A stretch of DNA of 64,000 nt from Massospora cicadina (GCA_022478985.1 JAKSZP010014468.1:62001-126000), one strand, 5' to 3'; shown: positions 1 to 11,164, numbered from the stretch's first letter. Program-made: numbers and translations. Notes: generated by a model not told the origin, from the sequence alone.

Positions 1-34
1 TACATCTGGGCATCAAGTTATAATAAACACTGAC

Positions 35-1319
35 TTGGTGATAGAAGTTCCAGATGGACTATATAGGGAGTTTATTGGGCCATATCAGCAGTCACAGTTT
101 GAGCCCTACATGGCCACAGACATTATATTACCTGGGCAGGGAGAGGTCAATGTTTTACTTGCATATCTACAAATGGCACCACTGCAAATTCGCCGCCACC
201 AAATAGTGGCATATTTGCACTTAATCACTGTTGAGGAGGTCCTTTTGGTTCATGAGTTTGGATCTCTGGAGAAATTTGGTCTGCCTTTTGAACCACAGCT
301 CAACGTAATGGCTGTTGTATCATGTGATGAATTAATGGGGTTGTTGAACCACAGAAGGATAGGTCAATCGCTTTGTTTCAAAAATATAAAGAAATTTTTG
401 CCATTGACGACCATGATTTAGGATGTGCGCAGGGGGTAGTTCATATGGTGGAAACTGGAGATCATTCTCCCATCCGGTCAAGGCCAATCCGCTGATCAAG
501 AATGGCGGAAGAAGTAGTAACTGAGGAGATGGACAAGCTATTAGAGCAAGGGATGATTAAGCCATTGAAGAGTCTATGGGTTTCTCCCATTCTTATTGTA
601 AAAAAGGATGTAACTAACCTTGTAGAAATTGACTACTGAAAGATCAACAGCAACACCAAAAAGGACTCATACCCCTTACCGTGGACTGATGACGCTTTTT
701 AACAGCTAGGGGGAACTCGTTTTTTTTCAGCAATGGACCTGATCTCAGGCTACTGGAAAATCGAGTTGCTAGCGGTGGAACAGGAGAAATGCTCCATAAT
801 CACGTCCAAAGGTCTTTTCTAACCAACCCAGATGTCGCAAGGGCTGTGTAATGCCCCAGCTACATTTCAACGGGCGATGGAAACTATTCTTTGGGGACCT
901 AAAGCTGTCATGCATCCTTTTATACCTCGATGACATTAATATTTTCTCCTGAACCTTCTCCAAACACCTCGACCATTTAGAAGCATTATTCCGCCAGCTC
1001 GCTGAGGCCAGCATAAAGATTAAACCTAGGAAATGCCATTTCTTTAAGGATCAGCTGGAGTACCTAGGGTTTGTGGTTGATGCCACGGGGCTGAGACCTC
1101 AACTAGATAAGGTGGAAGCTATTTAAAAAATGACTCTGACCAACAGCAAGCAGGATATACAAGTATTCTTGGGAATGGCCAGCTATTACCAGCGCTTCAT
1201 CCCTTAATTTCAGCTGAATTGGGGGCCCACTATCTGAGTTATTAAGAAAGGACACCATTTTTGAATGGATGAAATGGCAGCAACGCGATTTTGATATGCT
1301 TTGAATGGCACTGATCAGT
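35..1319 (+). pseudogene. Element A reverse transcriptase with upstream linker
   Basis: This stretch would copy the element RNA into DNA. The 35-421 frame is the linker between protease and reverse transcriptase. The reverse transcriptase follows with recognisable blocks: SPILIVKKD near 580, DLISGYWKIELL near 735, and QGLCNAPATFQRAME at 835-882. The catalytic box YLDD is intact at 923-934, but it lies in a different frame from the block before it. Stops occur at conserved positions, for example in place of Arg after the SRPIR block near 495 and inside the EIDY block near 637. No start is meaningful because the frame is entered from outside the window. Confidence 0.85.
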
Positions 1320-1690
1320 GCATCAGTGTTATGCTATCCCAATTTTGAAAAAGAGTTCATCATTCAGATGGATGAGACCCTTTCCACTGTGGGGCAGTCC
1401 TATCCCAAAAAGACAAGGAAGGAGAAGATCACCCCATAGCGAATTGCAGTCATAGCTTGAACAGCCATATGCGCAATTATACTGTGACTGAGCAGGAGTG
1501 CTTAGTGGTGATCTACGCATATAAGCAAATTTGGGTATATTTGCATGGGGTGAAATTAAAATTGTAACGGATCATGCCTTGTTACGCTGATTACAAAATC
1601 TAAAAGAACCAGAAGGGCATCTGGCCCGATGGAGCTCTTAAATTGCAGGCATAAAATTTCAAAATTCTTTATTGACCTGGAGCAAAACAC
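1320..1690 (+). pseudogene. Element A RNase H remnant
   Basis: RNase H would remove the RNA strand during reverse transcription. The block reading CYPNFEKEFIIQMDETLS (about 1330-1385) sits where other gypsy elements have LFTDAS, with the first catalytic Asp kept inside MDE. The rest is broken by frameshifts and stops. Assignment rests on position between the reverse transcriptase and the integrase and on this one block. Confidence 0.65.
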
Positions 1691-2955
1691 CAATGTCAAT
1701 TGTTTATTGAGATTACCCACGATTGCAATTACAGCAGATCTGAGTGATATCATATTTGATAAGATGCTTAGTGGCAAGTACAATGATGAACCGCCCCAAG
1801 TCAAGGTATTGGACGGAATAAGGGCCAATACATTCCAGAAAAATGGGGAATTATATAAGCGGATAGGGGACACTACTGTGAATATTCCAAGACCTTCAAC
1901 CCGCCAACTATTATTATGAGCTCACAAAGAGGTTGTACATGGTGGAGTGCATAAGATCATGGAATTATTGCGGCCTCAGTATTACTGAGAAAGCATGAAC
2001 TTTAATGTACTTGATACTATCTCCTCCTGTCACCAGTGCCAAGTGGAAAAGCCGTTCTGCCAGAATACCTCATACTGGTTAGTGAAGCTGCACTTTACCT
2101 GGCACACCGTAATGATTGATGTTGTGGGACCCTTGCCAACAGGGGAAAACTGGTCCAAATACATCCTGGTAGCAAATGACAATTTGACCAGGTGGGTAGA
2201 GGTGCGACAAATAAGTGATTTGGGGGCGCTAACGGTGGCTAAGTTTATTATGTAGTTTATAATTCAGCGACACAGTTATCCCCAGTTCATTCTTACAGAC
2301 AATGGAACGAACTTCACTTCACACATTCTACCTAAGCTTAACAAATTAATGGTCATCCGCGGGGTTCTGACAACCCCCTATCACCCTGAATCTAATGGAA
2401 TGGTCGAGCAAGTTAATGGTACCTTGGTGAAAATACTCCAGAAATTAGTGATGGATCAACCCTCTTATTGGACCTCTCTCCTTTCCACTGCCATCTTTGC
2501 TTACAACATTAGCTATCATTCTTTTACAGAAAAAGTCCTTTCTGACTATTGTATGGGCGGCAGCCTGCACTTCTGGCACTGAACTATTCCTGTATAGAGG
2601 ATACCAGCGGAATGATTCCTCATCAGCATTTGACTAACTTAGCAGACATGCTAATCAAATTGCAAATTGAAGCCTACTCATGCAGTTTATCAAAAAAGAT
2701 TAAGGCTCAGGCAACTGATAAAGTATGGCGTAGCGGCCTTTCTCGATTCCAAGATGAAAATATGGTTTTGTTTCATGACCAGAATGGGTTTAGTTGAAAA
2801 CACAAGCTGGCCAACATCTGGATTGGTCCATTCAAAGTTACAAAAAAACTGGAGTTGACGCTTATACCATCAAGAAATTCTGCAAGTGGTCAGAGCATTA
2901 ACTGAGTTCATGAAAAGTTCCTCCAACCATATAAACAATAAGAGCCTTATCATCC
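1691..2955 (+). pseudogene. Element A integrase
   Basis: The integrase inserts the DNA copy. An HHCC zinc-binding region is seen at about 1918-2045, ending in CHQCQ. The catalytic core follows: IDVVGPLP near 2115 with the first Asp, [10 protein letters not shown] near 2291 with the second Asp, and [11 protein letters not shown] near 2395 with the Glu. All three acidic residues survive, but an in-frame TAG at 2253-2255 splits the core and the C-terminal part changes frame near 2550. The closest relative in the window is the element G integrase at about 48860-49140. Confidence 0.85.
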
Positions 2956-2960
2956 AGTCA

Positions 2961-2972
2961 AGGAGGGGGTAA
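2961..2972 (+). other. Polypurine tract of element A
   Basis: AGGAGGGGGTAA lies directly before the LTR start TGTCGC. This is the expected plus-strand primer position for reverse transcription. The same motif, decayed, borders the 3' LTR of element G. Confidence 0.7.
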
Positions 2973-3528
2973 TGTCGCAATTCCAATATAACTGGACAAT
3001 AAGCTGGGAATTGCTAGGCGGAATCCGCTGAACATGACATTGGGTTCAATCATTTGAGTGCCTTGAGATGAGGCAATATTGGGATAATGAGCTATTATTG
3101 GATCGCTTCCAGAATAAGGCAATAAGGTGATGTTAACTTTTGATAAATACAAATTCAATTGCCCAAAATTAGCGATAAAGAGCTACAAGAAAAACAAGCT
3201 ACAATCGAGGAGAATCAGTGGAATAGAATAGGTTAAGCTATGAGAGTGGTATTGTCTGAAGTCGCTATATATAAGCAAGATGGGTGATTGAGAGAGATGT
3301 AGAATGTTTTATAAGAAAAGAGTAAGCGGAATAGGAAGGATCTGCTAGATTATCTACAATAAAAAGAAATGTTTTCAGGGATATTGCTCCCTTTTGTAAT
3401 ATTTATCATTTTAAGTGTATTCCAAAAGACTGAAAATATTCATATTGTTGTTCCAATTGCTCAGTGGGTTGACCCTGTGCAAAAAACCCTTACAGCATAT
3501 CTTAAACGATTCTGCCAAAGTTACAACA
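2973..3528 (+). repeat. 3' LTR of element A
   Basis: It starts TGTCGCAATT right after the polypurine tract. It shares the segment ending ACTGGACAATAAGCT with both LTRs of element G, and a later segment TTGCTCAGTGGGTT as well. The end is placed at CAACA (3524-3528), where similarity to G would also end. A TATA-like stretch, CTATATATAAG, lies near 3265. The start is firm; the end is approximate because no second copy of this LTR is in the window. Confidence 0.65.
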
Positions 3529-3839
3529 AAGAGTATGAGTTCAAAGCAGGAAACAATTGATCTAAGATATTGGATAGAATCATTTGACTCAATGATATTC
3601 AATCAATGAGGCTAAATTGATGGAGAAGAAGATCATCAATTAAAGATGAAATTAGATGAAGGGGATAATAAAACCTCTGAACCTAATTGCAGGTTAAAAG
3701 TCCCATTGCAAAATAAAAAAATAAAAATATATACTAAATATGAATATGAAATATCCATTTTTTGGTCCATGATTTTCAGACTATGAAGAGATGAGATTAC
3801 CAGCATGGGTAACCAAAAATGCCAATTATTGGTCAATCA
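3529..3839. other. AT-rich spacer before element L
   Basis: No gene is seen. Around 3669-3705 there is a single copy of the ACCTCTGAACC...GGTTAAAAGTCCCAT unit that recurs in the 6483-6680 minisatellite. This suggests the spacer belongs to element L, whose gag and protease regions are then missing. Confidence 0.4.
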
Positions 3840-4790
3840 AGAGCAACTCGCTGATCTGATGGACAGACAGTAGGAGGAGGTGCTCAAATTATCTGACAAG
3901 TATTGGGAAGTATTTTCCCAGGATGACCATGATTTGGGATGCGCAAGAGATGCAATCCACAAGAATACCAGAGAAAATTTGCCAATCAGAATGAGGTGGA
4001 TTTAACAGTCAAAGGTAGCTGAACCATTAGTAGAGGAAGACATCAGCAAACTACTGAAGCACAGGCTTCTAGTTCAATTGTCAAGCCCCTGGGAAAGCCC
4101 TATCCTTATCATGAAGAAGAAGTACAGCTCTAATTAGGTGGTGATCAACTATTGGAAGCTGAATAAAATTTGTGAAGAAATATTCATATCCATTACCACA
4201 AATTGATGATGTGCTAGATATATTGGGAGAAGCAAAGTATTTCTCTGCAATGGATCTAATCTTGGGATATAAACAAATTGATTTGCCAAGAGAAGACCAG
4301 GAGAAATGTGCAATTATTACCGTGCAAGGCTTTATCAACCAATGAGGATGCCCCAAGGTCTATGCAATGCGCCTGCGACGTTCCAGAGGGCCATGGATGA
4401 CATACTATATATTTAAAGTTGACATGTGTCCTGGTGTACTTAGCCAATATAAATGTGTTCAGTAGGACGTTCACTGACAATTTACATCACTTGGATGAAA
4501 AGTTTAAGCGACTATCCGCGGCCAACCTGAAGATTAAGCTGAGAAAGTGTCACTTCTTCAAAAAGAGTTGTAGTACCTTGGGTTCATCATCAACTCTAGT
4601 GGGCTTCAGCCGCAAACCCAGAAGCTTGAGGCCATAGAGCGGATGGCTCTACCAAAGAGTGTATAAGATTCTAAGAGTTCCCTGGAATTGTCAGATACTA
4701 TAGAAGATTTATTTAATATTGCAAGAATTGCTGAGCCCCTCTTCCATTTGCTGAAGGATCTGAAAAAAGGATTCTTTTAAGAGTGAAGAG
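3840..4790 (+). pseudogene. Element L reverse transcriptase
   Basis: Visible blocks are the pre-domain EVLKLSDKYWEVFSQDDHD (about 3879-3935), SSPWESPILIMKKK near 4080, and MPQGLCNAPATFQRAMDDIL at 4348-4407. The catalytic box that should read YLDD reads YLAN at 4437-4448, so both catalytic Asp residues are lost. Frame changes and stops interrupt the rest. The enzyme cannot be active. Confidence 0.8.
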
Positions 4791-5230
4791 GCCCAAAGAT
4801 CATTCAATAAATTACGCTAGTACTTAATAGATTCTCTGACAGTGAAATAACTGAATTTTAATTGAGAATTTATAATACAAACAGATGCTTTGTCAACAGC
4901 CTCAGCGCCATAATGTGCTAAGTAGATGTACTTGGGGACAAAAATTTGGTGAAATATGTGAGCCAGACTTTCAGCCGCTGAGAGGAATTGCACCATAACT
5001 GTGCATGAATGATTTGCGGTCATTCATGCCTGTAAACAGTTTTAAGTGAATATCCATGGAATGAACTTCAAAGTTTGATGGACTACTTCTTGTTGCATTG
5101 GATACACAATTTGTCAGAACCAGAAGGACGACTGGCCTGATGGGCACTAAATCTACAGGCTTACAATTATGAGATAATCCACTGAGAAGGAGCTTTTTAT
5201 CAGAATGCGGATGGATTATCATGGTTACCA
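4791..5230 (+). pseudogene. Element L RNase H remnant
   Basis: TDALSTASAP near 4881 matches the first RNase H block with its Asp. A later stretch around 5085-5220 reads like the region before the integrase (NLSEPEGRLA, then NADGLSWLP). Several stops interrupt it. The call rests on position and these blocks. Confidence 0.6.
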
Positions 5231-6450
5231 ATGGTCCATGTGGTATACCAGCAAGCGGATGAGCTATTACAGAGAATGGTTAACAGAGAAATTGAGTACG
5301 GGCCCTGAGAAATACAAGGTTCTCTTTGAAAAGTGATGGAAAATAATGATACCATGGATGGACAAGTTTCCAAGACAATCAATGGAAAGCAATTAAAATT
5401 CTCAAAGCTGTCAGAACAAACAGCTATCATCTAAGACACTCATTAGGTTGTCAGGCATGGAGGCCTACAGAAAACAACTGATCATATTAGCCAGTATTAC
5501 TACTGGGTGTCCATCAACTATAATGTAGTGGACTATATGGTTTGTTACCTGGAGTTCCAGTTTCATAAGCCGCTCAAGAACACGACTGAATAACCACTGG
5601 TCTGCCCTGGATTTGCTTGGGATACAGTGTCAATTGATGTTATGGGACCACTAACTATGAGTACCAGGGGAACCAAGTACATCATAGTTGCGAATGACCA
5701 TCTGATGAGATGGGTTGAGACAAAGGCTCTGGTGAAAGTAGACGCTACCATCACTGTGAAGTTTATCCTAGATCAAGTTTTATACCAACATGGATGCCTG
5801 AAGGTCCTGCTGAGTGTCAATGTAATGAATTTCACATCTCATGTGATCTCGAAACTAAATGAAATAATGGTGATTAGAGGAGTTGTGTCTGTACCCTGTT
5901 GGCTGGAGATGAACGGACTGGTAGAAAGAGTCAATGGGACACTGGCTGTGACACTGAGGAAGCTGGTTTCAGGGAGAACTTCCATATGGTGAACATACCT
6001 TAGTTTGGTGACATTCACCTATAATATAAGTCATCATATGGCGATGGGAAAAATGTCATTTGAGTTGCCATATGCAAGGAAGGATGAGTTGCTTTCAATT
6101 TTATATTTGGTGATGGAACCAACATCAGGGATGATTGACGAGCAGTACCTGAACCAACTGACAAATATTTGATCAAAATGCAATCACAAGCATTCAATAT
6201 GACTTTTTAAGAAGATGATTTAAGTGAAAATGACAGATAATAATAACTGACTGGCCTTATCAGAGTACCAAATAGGCGAAAGAGTTGCCTATTGCAATGT
6301 GCATGGTTTCAAAAGAAACAAGTTAGATGCATTGTGGTCAGTCCGTTAAAGATTATTGCCAAGATGGTGATGGACGCCTACTCCATCAAGAACCTCTTGG
6401 ATGGAAGGATAGTAAATTAAATCCATGCTAAGTATTTAAAGCAATGGGTC
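5231..6450 (+). pseudogene. Element L integrase
   Basis: A frame open from 5627 to 5992 carries the core: SIDVMGPL with the first Asp, then LLSVNVMNFTS where the second Asp and the following Gly are replaced, then GLVERVNGTL with the Glu. Upstream, near 5440-5570, is a decayed HHCC region (HQVVRHGG ... VCYLEFQ, second Cys lost). The C-terminal part continues with a TGA near 5990 and further frame changes to about 6450. The second catalytic Asp loss disables it. Confidence 0.85.
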
Positions 6451-6482
6451 AATGAAAAAATACAGAAAAAAGAGTTCCCGAA

Positions 6483-6680
6483 GGATCTCTGAACCATTAA
6501 CTTGGTTATTGCTAATGATTTGTTTAAGTCCAAAAAAGGTCCACTGAACCAAAATAGATGGTTAAGTCTTAAAAAGACCTCTGAACCATAAAAAACTGGT
6601 AGGTCTGAGCATACATAGGAACCAGTTAGGGGAATAAAACACAAAGATGGTCTGCTGAACCAAGAAAAGGTCAAGTCCCA
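6483..6680 (+). repeat. Degenerate minisatellite in element L tail
   Basis: The motif CTSTGAACCA or a close form starts near 6487, 6542, 6579 and 6653, each followed by a GGTTAAGTC-like or GGTCAAGTC-like half. A full unit is about 37-38 bp, best seen at 6537-6574. The spacings of about 55, 37 and 74 bp look like multiples of 18-19 bp. A fifth copy lies at 3669-3705, on the other side of the pol remnant. Confidence 0.55.
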
Positions 6681-6837
6681 TGGAAAAAGAAAATAAAAGA
6701 TTATAAAAATATAGCGGAAAAAGGAAGAAAATTAAATAATTAAAATAATTAAATAGGATAAAAGCATGAAAAAGAGATATATTTTTATTTTTTCATTGTT
6801 TATTCTTGACTCAGGGAGGATTCTTCCTATGTCTTCT

Positions 6838-6850
6838 CTTGGAGGAGGGA
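6838..6850 (+). other. Possible polypurine tract and LTR start of L
   Basis: The purine run GGAGGAGGGA is followed by TGATGG. It lies about 390 bp after the integrase, the right place for a gypsy polypurine tract. There is no second LTR copy to confirm it. Confidence 0.35.
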
Positions 6851-8541
6851 TGATGGATCACATTAAAAGTAAAAAAACCATCGAAGTTTATGTGAGATTG
6901 GACGCTAGCAAGGACTAGACATACTCAAAACCAAGTTTGTTGAGTGAATGCTGATCCCTGCAAGGAAGCGACTAAGGTTATAGAGATGGAAATGTCAGAA
7001 CATGCTAAACTTGATACCTCAGATTGGGGAGGGAAGCAACAGAACAAGAAAAGGAAGTTGGTGAATAACCCCAAATAATTCCTTTAGGTCACTGTAGCTG
7101 GAAGATTGGTCTTGAGCGCTTGCCAACAGGCTACATCAAGAACATTAAACATATGGTCTGGCATTGAGCAAGGGATGCTGGTCCAGGGTTGCCAAATTAT
7201 GCCCCCTATTAAAGCCAATAGTGGAAGATACGGATGGGATGCACCAGAAACAAGATATTCATGTAGAGAGCGAATTGCATCCTGCAGACAATGACTATAA
7301 GCTTCTTGGAAGCGGAAGCAGAATGAGTGATGAAAGCCACGAGAGGCTGGAAGCTTCATGGACCAACTTTAGAAGAACATGGCTGGCAAAGCAAAGAGCA
7401 TAGGATGCAATATCTTGATCTAAGATGTTTTTGAGATTGAAGAAGTTCAGATCTTTGGAAAAAGCCTTAGTTACTTGGGCCCTTAATTCTGCATAGGGAA
7501 GATAAAAATGTTTGCAGTTTCTGATGGTTAGTTTGGTTGCCAAAACAGCGGGTTTGTAATATTGGCTGAGTCATAAAAGGAGCTTTGGAAGCAATCCTGA
7601 ACCAGAAAGAAATGATTGATCAAGAGCAGAGGACATTGCTTCCAGAGGTTCAACAATAATTGTAGGAGTATCTAAAAGTGGAGCCAAATCCAGGAAAGAT
7701 TTGAAATCTAACTAAGGAATCAATGACAGAGGATAGATTGTTTGTGAGCCATTCTAGACAATCGCTAACCTGGTTTTGTCATGTTGGTTACCATTTTAAA
7801 TAATTCCATGGAAGGACTGGCCACGGGTAATTGACTAAGAGTATGATTCTTGGAAAGACCATAGAAGAGGTTCCAACGTGCATATTGAATCATCAGCTGG
7901 AAAAGCTGAAGGTCTTTATCAAACAAGCTATTAAGCAGTTGTTGGTACTAAAACTCTGAATTTGACATATGAACTGGATGAGAGGGGATGTCAGACTTAT
8001 ATCATAGTCAACATTATGCACTCTGAAAATAATTAAGCTCTAAATTCGAAGAGTTTAATCTCAAAATTAATGGGATAAGCTCTCTAGAGAAGTACTAATA
8101 ATGATATGAGCTAAGAGGTTAATATGAGAAAATAATAAGGCCAAATATAAATGAGCATTCTTAGTTGCACTGTGAAACAAACATCAATGGCAAGAATCTC
8201 CTGTCAAGGATGAGGAGAAAACCAGGAAATTGAGGACATTGGACCAAGAATCCTGAATATGACAGCGGGTCATATACCCTGATGGGGGAAACCCAGATCC
8301 TGGGATTAATATCACCACAAATAAATTGATCAGCCCGGCATGACAGAAGTTTGTATGAACTACGCTCTGAGTAGGTGGCAGCAAGGAGGAAGAGGAAGAG
8401 GTAGAGAGCTGCATGCTGAAGCTCATCCTGAGCAGCGTTTAGTACCAATCAACCATACTCCACTTGTACAAAATAAATAATTGACTGATTGTCTGAAGCA
8501 GTGTTCTCCTGTCCCAATCCTTTTCTTCTTAGAAATCTAGG
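6851..8541 (+). pseudogene. Unrecognised coding-like relic M
   Basis: I do not recognise this region. Plus-strand reading across stops gives long protein-like stretches. One, near 6955-7290, has a basic run QQNKKRKLVNNPK that could be a nuclear signal. Another, near 7570-8000, is rich in charged residues, for example NHQLEKLKVFIKQAIKQLL near 7888. No reverse transcriptase or integrase motif was seen. The region ends at a purine run and an LTR-like start at 8554, so it could be the gag end, or a deleted form, of an LTR element. Nothing on the minus strand looked better. Confidence 0.3.
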
Positions 8542-8553
8542 CAATAGGGGGGA

Positions 8554-9238
8554 TGTGTTGGGATTTTTGCCCATATTACCAGACAACTAGATTACCAGGG
8601 GTCGTTAGGGGAAAATTCCTTATAGCAAAGTGAATTGGATATCAATTGACCCTGATTTTAGGAAACAATGTTCAAGAATTTAAGTATTTTTCCTGGTTCA
8701 GATCTGTTGGGGATTGATCTGGGTGAATGCAAAAGATCTCATCATCAGAGTTGCTGACAAAATAGGGGCATCTGATAGTTGACTGATGATTAACTATCAG
8801 GTGTACCATTTAGGATCATTTAAGTTTCATCACCAATCATTTGGACATTTAAGGATCAAGTTGTGAGGCGAGTATTTTCGACTAAAACTAGCGAAATTAA
8901 AGTTGGTTCACAATCTGCCTTAATGGGTAAAAATCCCATTACCTAAGCAAGTCGCTTGCAAAATAAGGCTAGTTTTATGGGATCAAGAGTAACGTTAGGG
9001 ACATGTTTTCTGACTCTTTCCTTTTTAGGGCTTGAGGATGTCCGTGACAGAATCCTAGAAAGTATGGGGAAGACCATTGCTGATGAGATGACGATGGGTA
9101 ATTCAACAGCAACGGCTACTGTTTCATCAATGAGGTGCCAACTGAGGGTTGGGGCCAAATTCCCACTATAAACTCCCCTAAGGATTCGCATATAAAAACA
9201 ATCAATTACCAGAGTATTATCATATTATACTCTAGAAG
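8554..9238 (+). repeat. LTR-like sequence of relic M, split by unit I
   Basis: AATAGGGGGGA followed by TGTGTTGGGATTTTTG at 8554 looks like a polypurine tract and a 3' LTR start. TATA-like stretches, ACTATAAAC near 9165 and CATATAAAA at 9189-9197, sit near the right end, as in an LTR promoter. Unit I is inserted at about 9253. The LTR may resume at 11153-11220, but its end was not found. No partner LTR was seen, so the call is tentative. Confidence 0.4.
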
Positions 9239-9252
9239 AATTCATTTTTCTA
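9239..9252 (+). repeat. Candidate target duplication, left of unit I
   Basis: AATTCATTTTTCTA here resembles AATTCATTTCTAG at 11153-11165, on the other side of unit I. The match is imperfect but has the length and placement of a non-LTR target duplication. Confidence 0.5.
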
Positions 9253-9337
9253 ATCTCTCTTTCCGCTCAGCATAACTTTCCAAGCAACTTATATGGCTAA
9301 AAAGTAAAACTCAATCACCCGAAGTAGTTTTGCTCCA

Positions 9338-10941
9338 ATGTCATCAGATTCTTCGCTGGTTGCCCCAGTGTGGGGCAGCGGCAAAACCCCCCCTGTCATT
9401 TTCTATCTGATAGAAAAACGCGCTTGGACTGGCTCGCCAGTAATACCAAACCCCAAGGTGATTCATTACTCCCAAGGATCTCGACGCCCACCTCGTTTGA
9501 ACCCAAGCAGTGCCCCATTGCCCCCTGGTGCTCCCCCAGAGCAACATGTGTTCAGCCTTAGGGTCAAATATGGGAAAATTTTCCCCTACAACGACCAAGC
9601 CATTATCAAGATGGCTTAGGTGGTGATGCATCCGGCCTGTTTTATTGACTTACACACCTATAAAGGGTATTTTGATCTTGACTTTACCTGTGAAGCTGAT
9701 GCCGCCACTGTGGCAATTGTGCCTCTGGTCCTCCAGGATACTCCTCTCCCAACAACTCAGACCTGGCTCCCAGCAGACACCACTTTGGTGGTTCAGTTCG
9801 CTGTTTTTCCTGCCCACCTTCCCCCTGAAGTGCTCCACCAGGAGCTGATGAAAGGTTTGGCAGCCTATGGCTCCAACCCAATCTTGCAATTTGTGGTCCC
9901 AAATGGTGCCCCACGCCTCACTGGGCCTCAGGCGTATGCAACAATCAGCCCTGAAACAAACAAAATTACCCCGTCGATTCCCCCTCACCCCACTATCCCC
10001 TCTGCCCCCAACCATCTGTTCTGGGCCCGCGTCAAGGGCGGATGGATGATTTGTCTGTCCTGTTTTGAGTTGGACCACTCAAAATGCAAGTGCCCATACC
10101 TAGCTGCATCTGACGGTGCTGATTTTTTGTCCAATGGCCACCAACCAGCCGCCAACCCCATGTCAGTTCTGGCATGAGGTACAATCCTATCTCCCCTCCC
10201 CCAAAGCCTGTTGCTGCAGCTGCACCTGCAGCCACCAATAAGCTTCCACCTCGCCCCAGTGCCACACATGATTCTTCCAATCAAGCGCAGAATTGGACCC
10301 TAGTTTAATCCCATGCATCCTCCAATGAATCAACCAATCCTCAATCATACGCCAATTCCCCAATTTAATTCCACCAGAACCCATGGGAGTTTTTGGATGA
10401 AATTGACAAATCAGGTAGTATCGTTGAGGAACATCGCTTCAAGTTGACCAGTTCTTTAATGCAAAATGGAACGCAGAATTCCCTCTTTTTATATGCCCCA
10501 CAACCAAATGCCAAATCATTCTACAGCGACCATCAGCTTGCATAGAAGGAGATGCCACATCAGATTGCTGTCCCATTACAAATCCTCTGCCAAATTAATG
10601 GCGATGCCCACAGGATTAATTATACCTCCTGTTATCCCTGTAAATCTTACTCCAAAAAGTAAGATTAATATGAAACAATTACACAAAAATGTCAATGACG
10701 CTAACATAATGTGGTAACTGTAGCACGGAATCCAAAAGCTAAGATTACCTGAACCAATATTGCCACATTCATTAAACTACCAGACACCCACATTAAAGCC
10801 AAAAAAGCTTTATCCAAATATAATTGCCAATTTTATGGTTTGATAAATTCTCAGAAGTACCATTTATCAAACATATCAAATCACATGCTTCGATGCCCTG
10901 ACACCATTTCTATCCACCTTGACATGTACCCTACTCTGGGA
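9338..10941 (+). pseudogene. LINE ORF1-like nucleic-acid-binding protein with BED-like finger
   Basis: The first ATG of the open frame is at 9338. A TAG at 9617-9619 and a frameshift near 10170 divide it, and about six further stops lie downstream. The middle (about 9660-9960) follows the ORF1 pattern of LINE 2, for example VLHQELMKGLAAYG against ILEQHLKDGLTIYG. A CCHC knuckle CLSCFELDHSKCKC at about 10051-10092 has all four ligands. A proline/alanine-rich linker follows, then near 10760-10915 a stretch ending YHLSNISNHMLRCPDT that looks like a BED-type zinc finger whose second Cys has become Tyr. Role inferred: binding of element RNA and possibly DNA. Confidence 0.6.
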
Positions 10942-11146
10942 TGAGGAAGCTGCTGCTGAAGATGAGCCCTTTGATCCCCCTCCCCTTCTGTCATGGAGGG
11001 ATTAGCAGTCTCCGCTGCTCACCTAATTGGTCTTTTCATTTGTTGTGTTTCAATCAATCCATTCATTTGGGCTTTTTGGTTGTTTGCTTAGTTACGTTAT
11101 TTTTTAGTATAGTAATGTTTATCCCCTGGTCAGCTTGCCTCGGTTA

Positions 11147-11152
11147 AATAAA
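11147..11152 (+). terminator. Poly(A) signal at the end of unit I
   Basis: AATAAA followed by further A residues and then the right flanking repeat. This is where a polyadenylated non-LTR copy should end. Confidence 0.5.
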
Positions 11153-11164
11153 AATTCATTTCTA

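Larger units (their letters stand above)
1..3528 (+). mobile_element. Ty3/gypsy element A, 3' part
   Basis: The coding remnants run reverse transcriptase, RNase H, integrase on the plus strand, which is the Ty3/gypsy order. A polypurine tract and a 3' LTR follow. The gag end and the 5' LTR lie outside the window on the left. Reading needs many frame changes and crosses many stops, so the copy is dead. Its integrase and LTR resemble those of element G at 47755-53783, so A and G are the same family. The extent is set by the window edge and by the inferred LTR end. Confidence 0.85.
3840..6850 (+). mobile_element. Ty3/gypsy element L, lacking gag and protease
   Basis: Pol remnants in the order reverse transcriptase, RNase H, integrase mark a plus-strand gypsy element related to A; both share the HDLGCA block just before the reverse transcriptase. 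Nothing like gag or protease lies before it, so it was deleted or lost. The right end is taken at a GGAGGAGGGA|TGATGG junction, which looks like a polypurine tract followed by an LTR start, but the LTR itself was not confirmed. Confidence 0.7.
9253..11152 (+). mobile_element. Non-LTR-like unit I encoding only an ORF1-type protein
   Basis: The unit has a short 5' leader, one long broken ORF, a short 3' region and a terminal AATAAA running into an A tract, flanked by near-identical 12-14 bp repeats. The encoded protein matches LINE ORF1 in layout. No endonuclease or reverse transcriptase follows, although about 200 bp of 3' sequence is present. It may be a non-autonomous derivative that depends on the ORF2 of a full LINE, or a copy with an internal deletion. 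It was inserted into the LTR-like sequence of relic M. Confidence 0.6.

Noticed and set aside
6417..6674. Minus-strand protein with membrane-like stretches at 6417-6674
   Set aside because: It lies over the minisatellite and A-rich tail of L; the open frame follows from base composition.
8956..9191. Small gene in the LTR-like region of M
   Set aside because: Both strands are open at the same place and no motif is present; the sequence fits better as LTR with TATA stretches.
9344..10284. Minus-strand frames opposite unit I
   Set aside because: Codon-position shadow of the ORF1-like protein, which has the CCHC knuckle on the plus strand.
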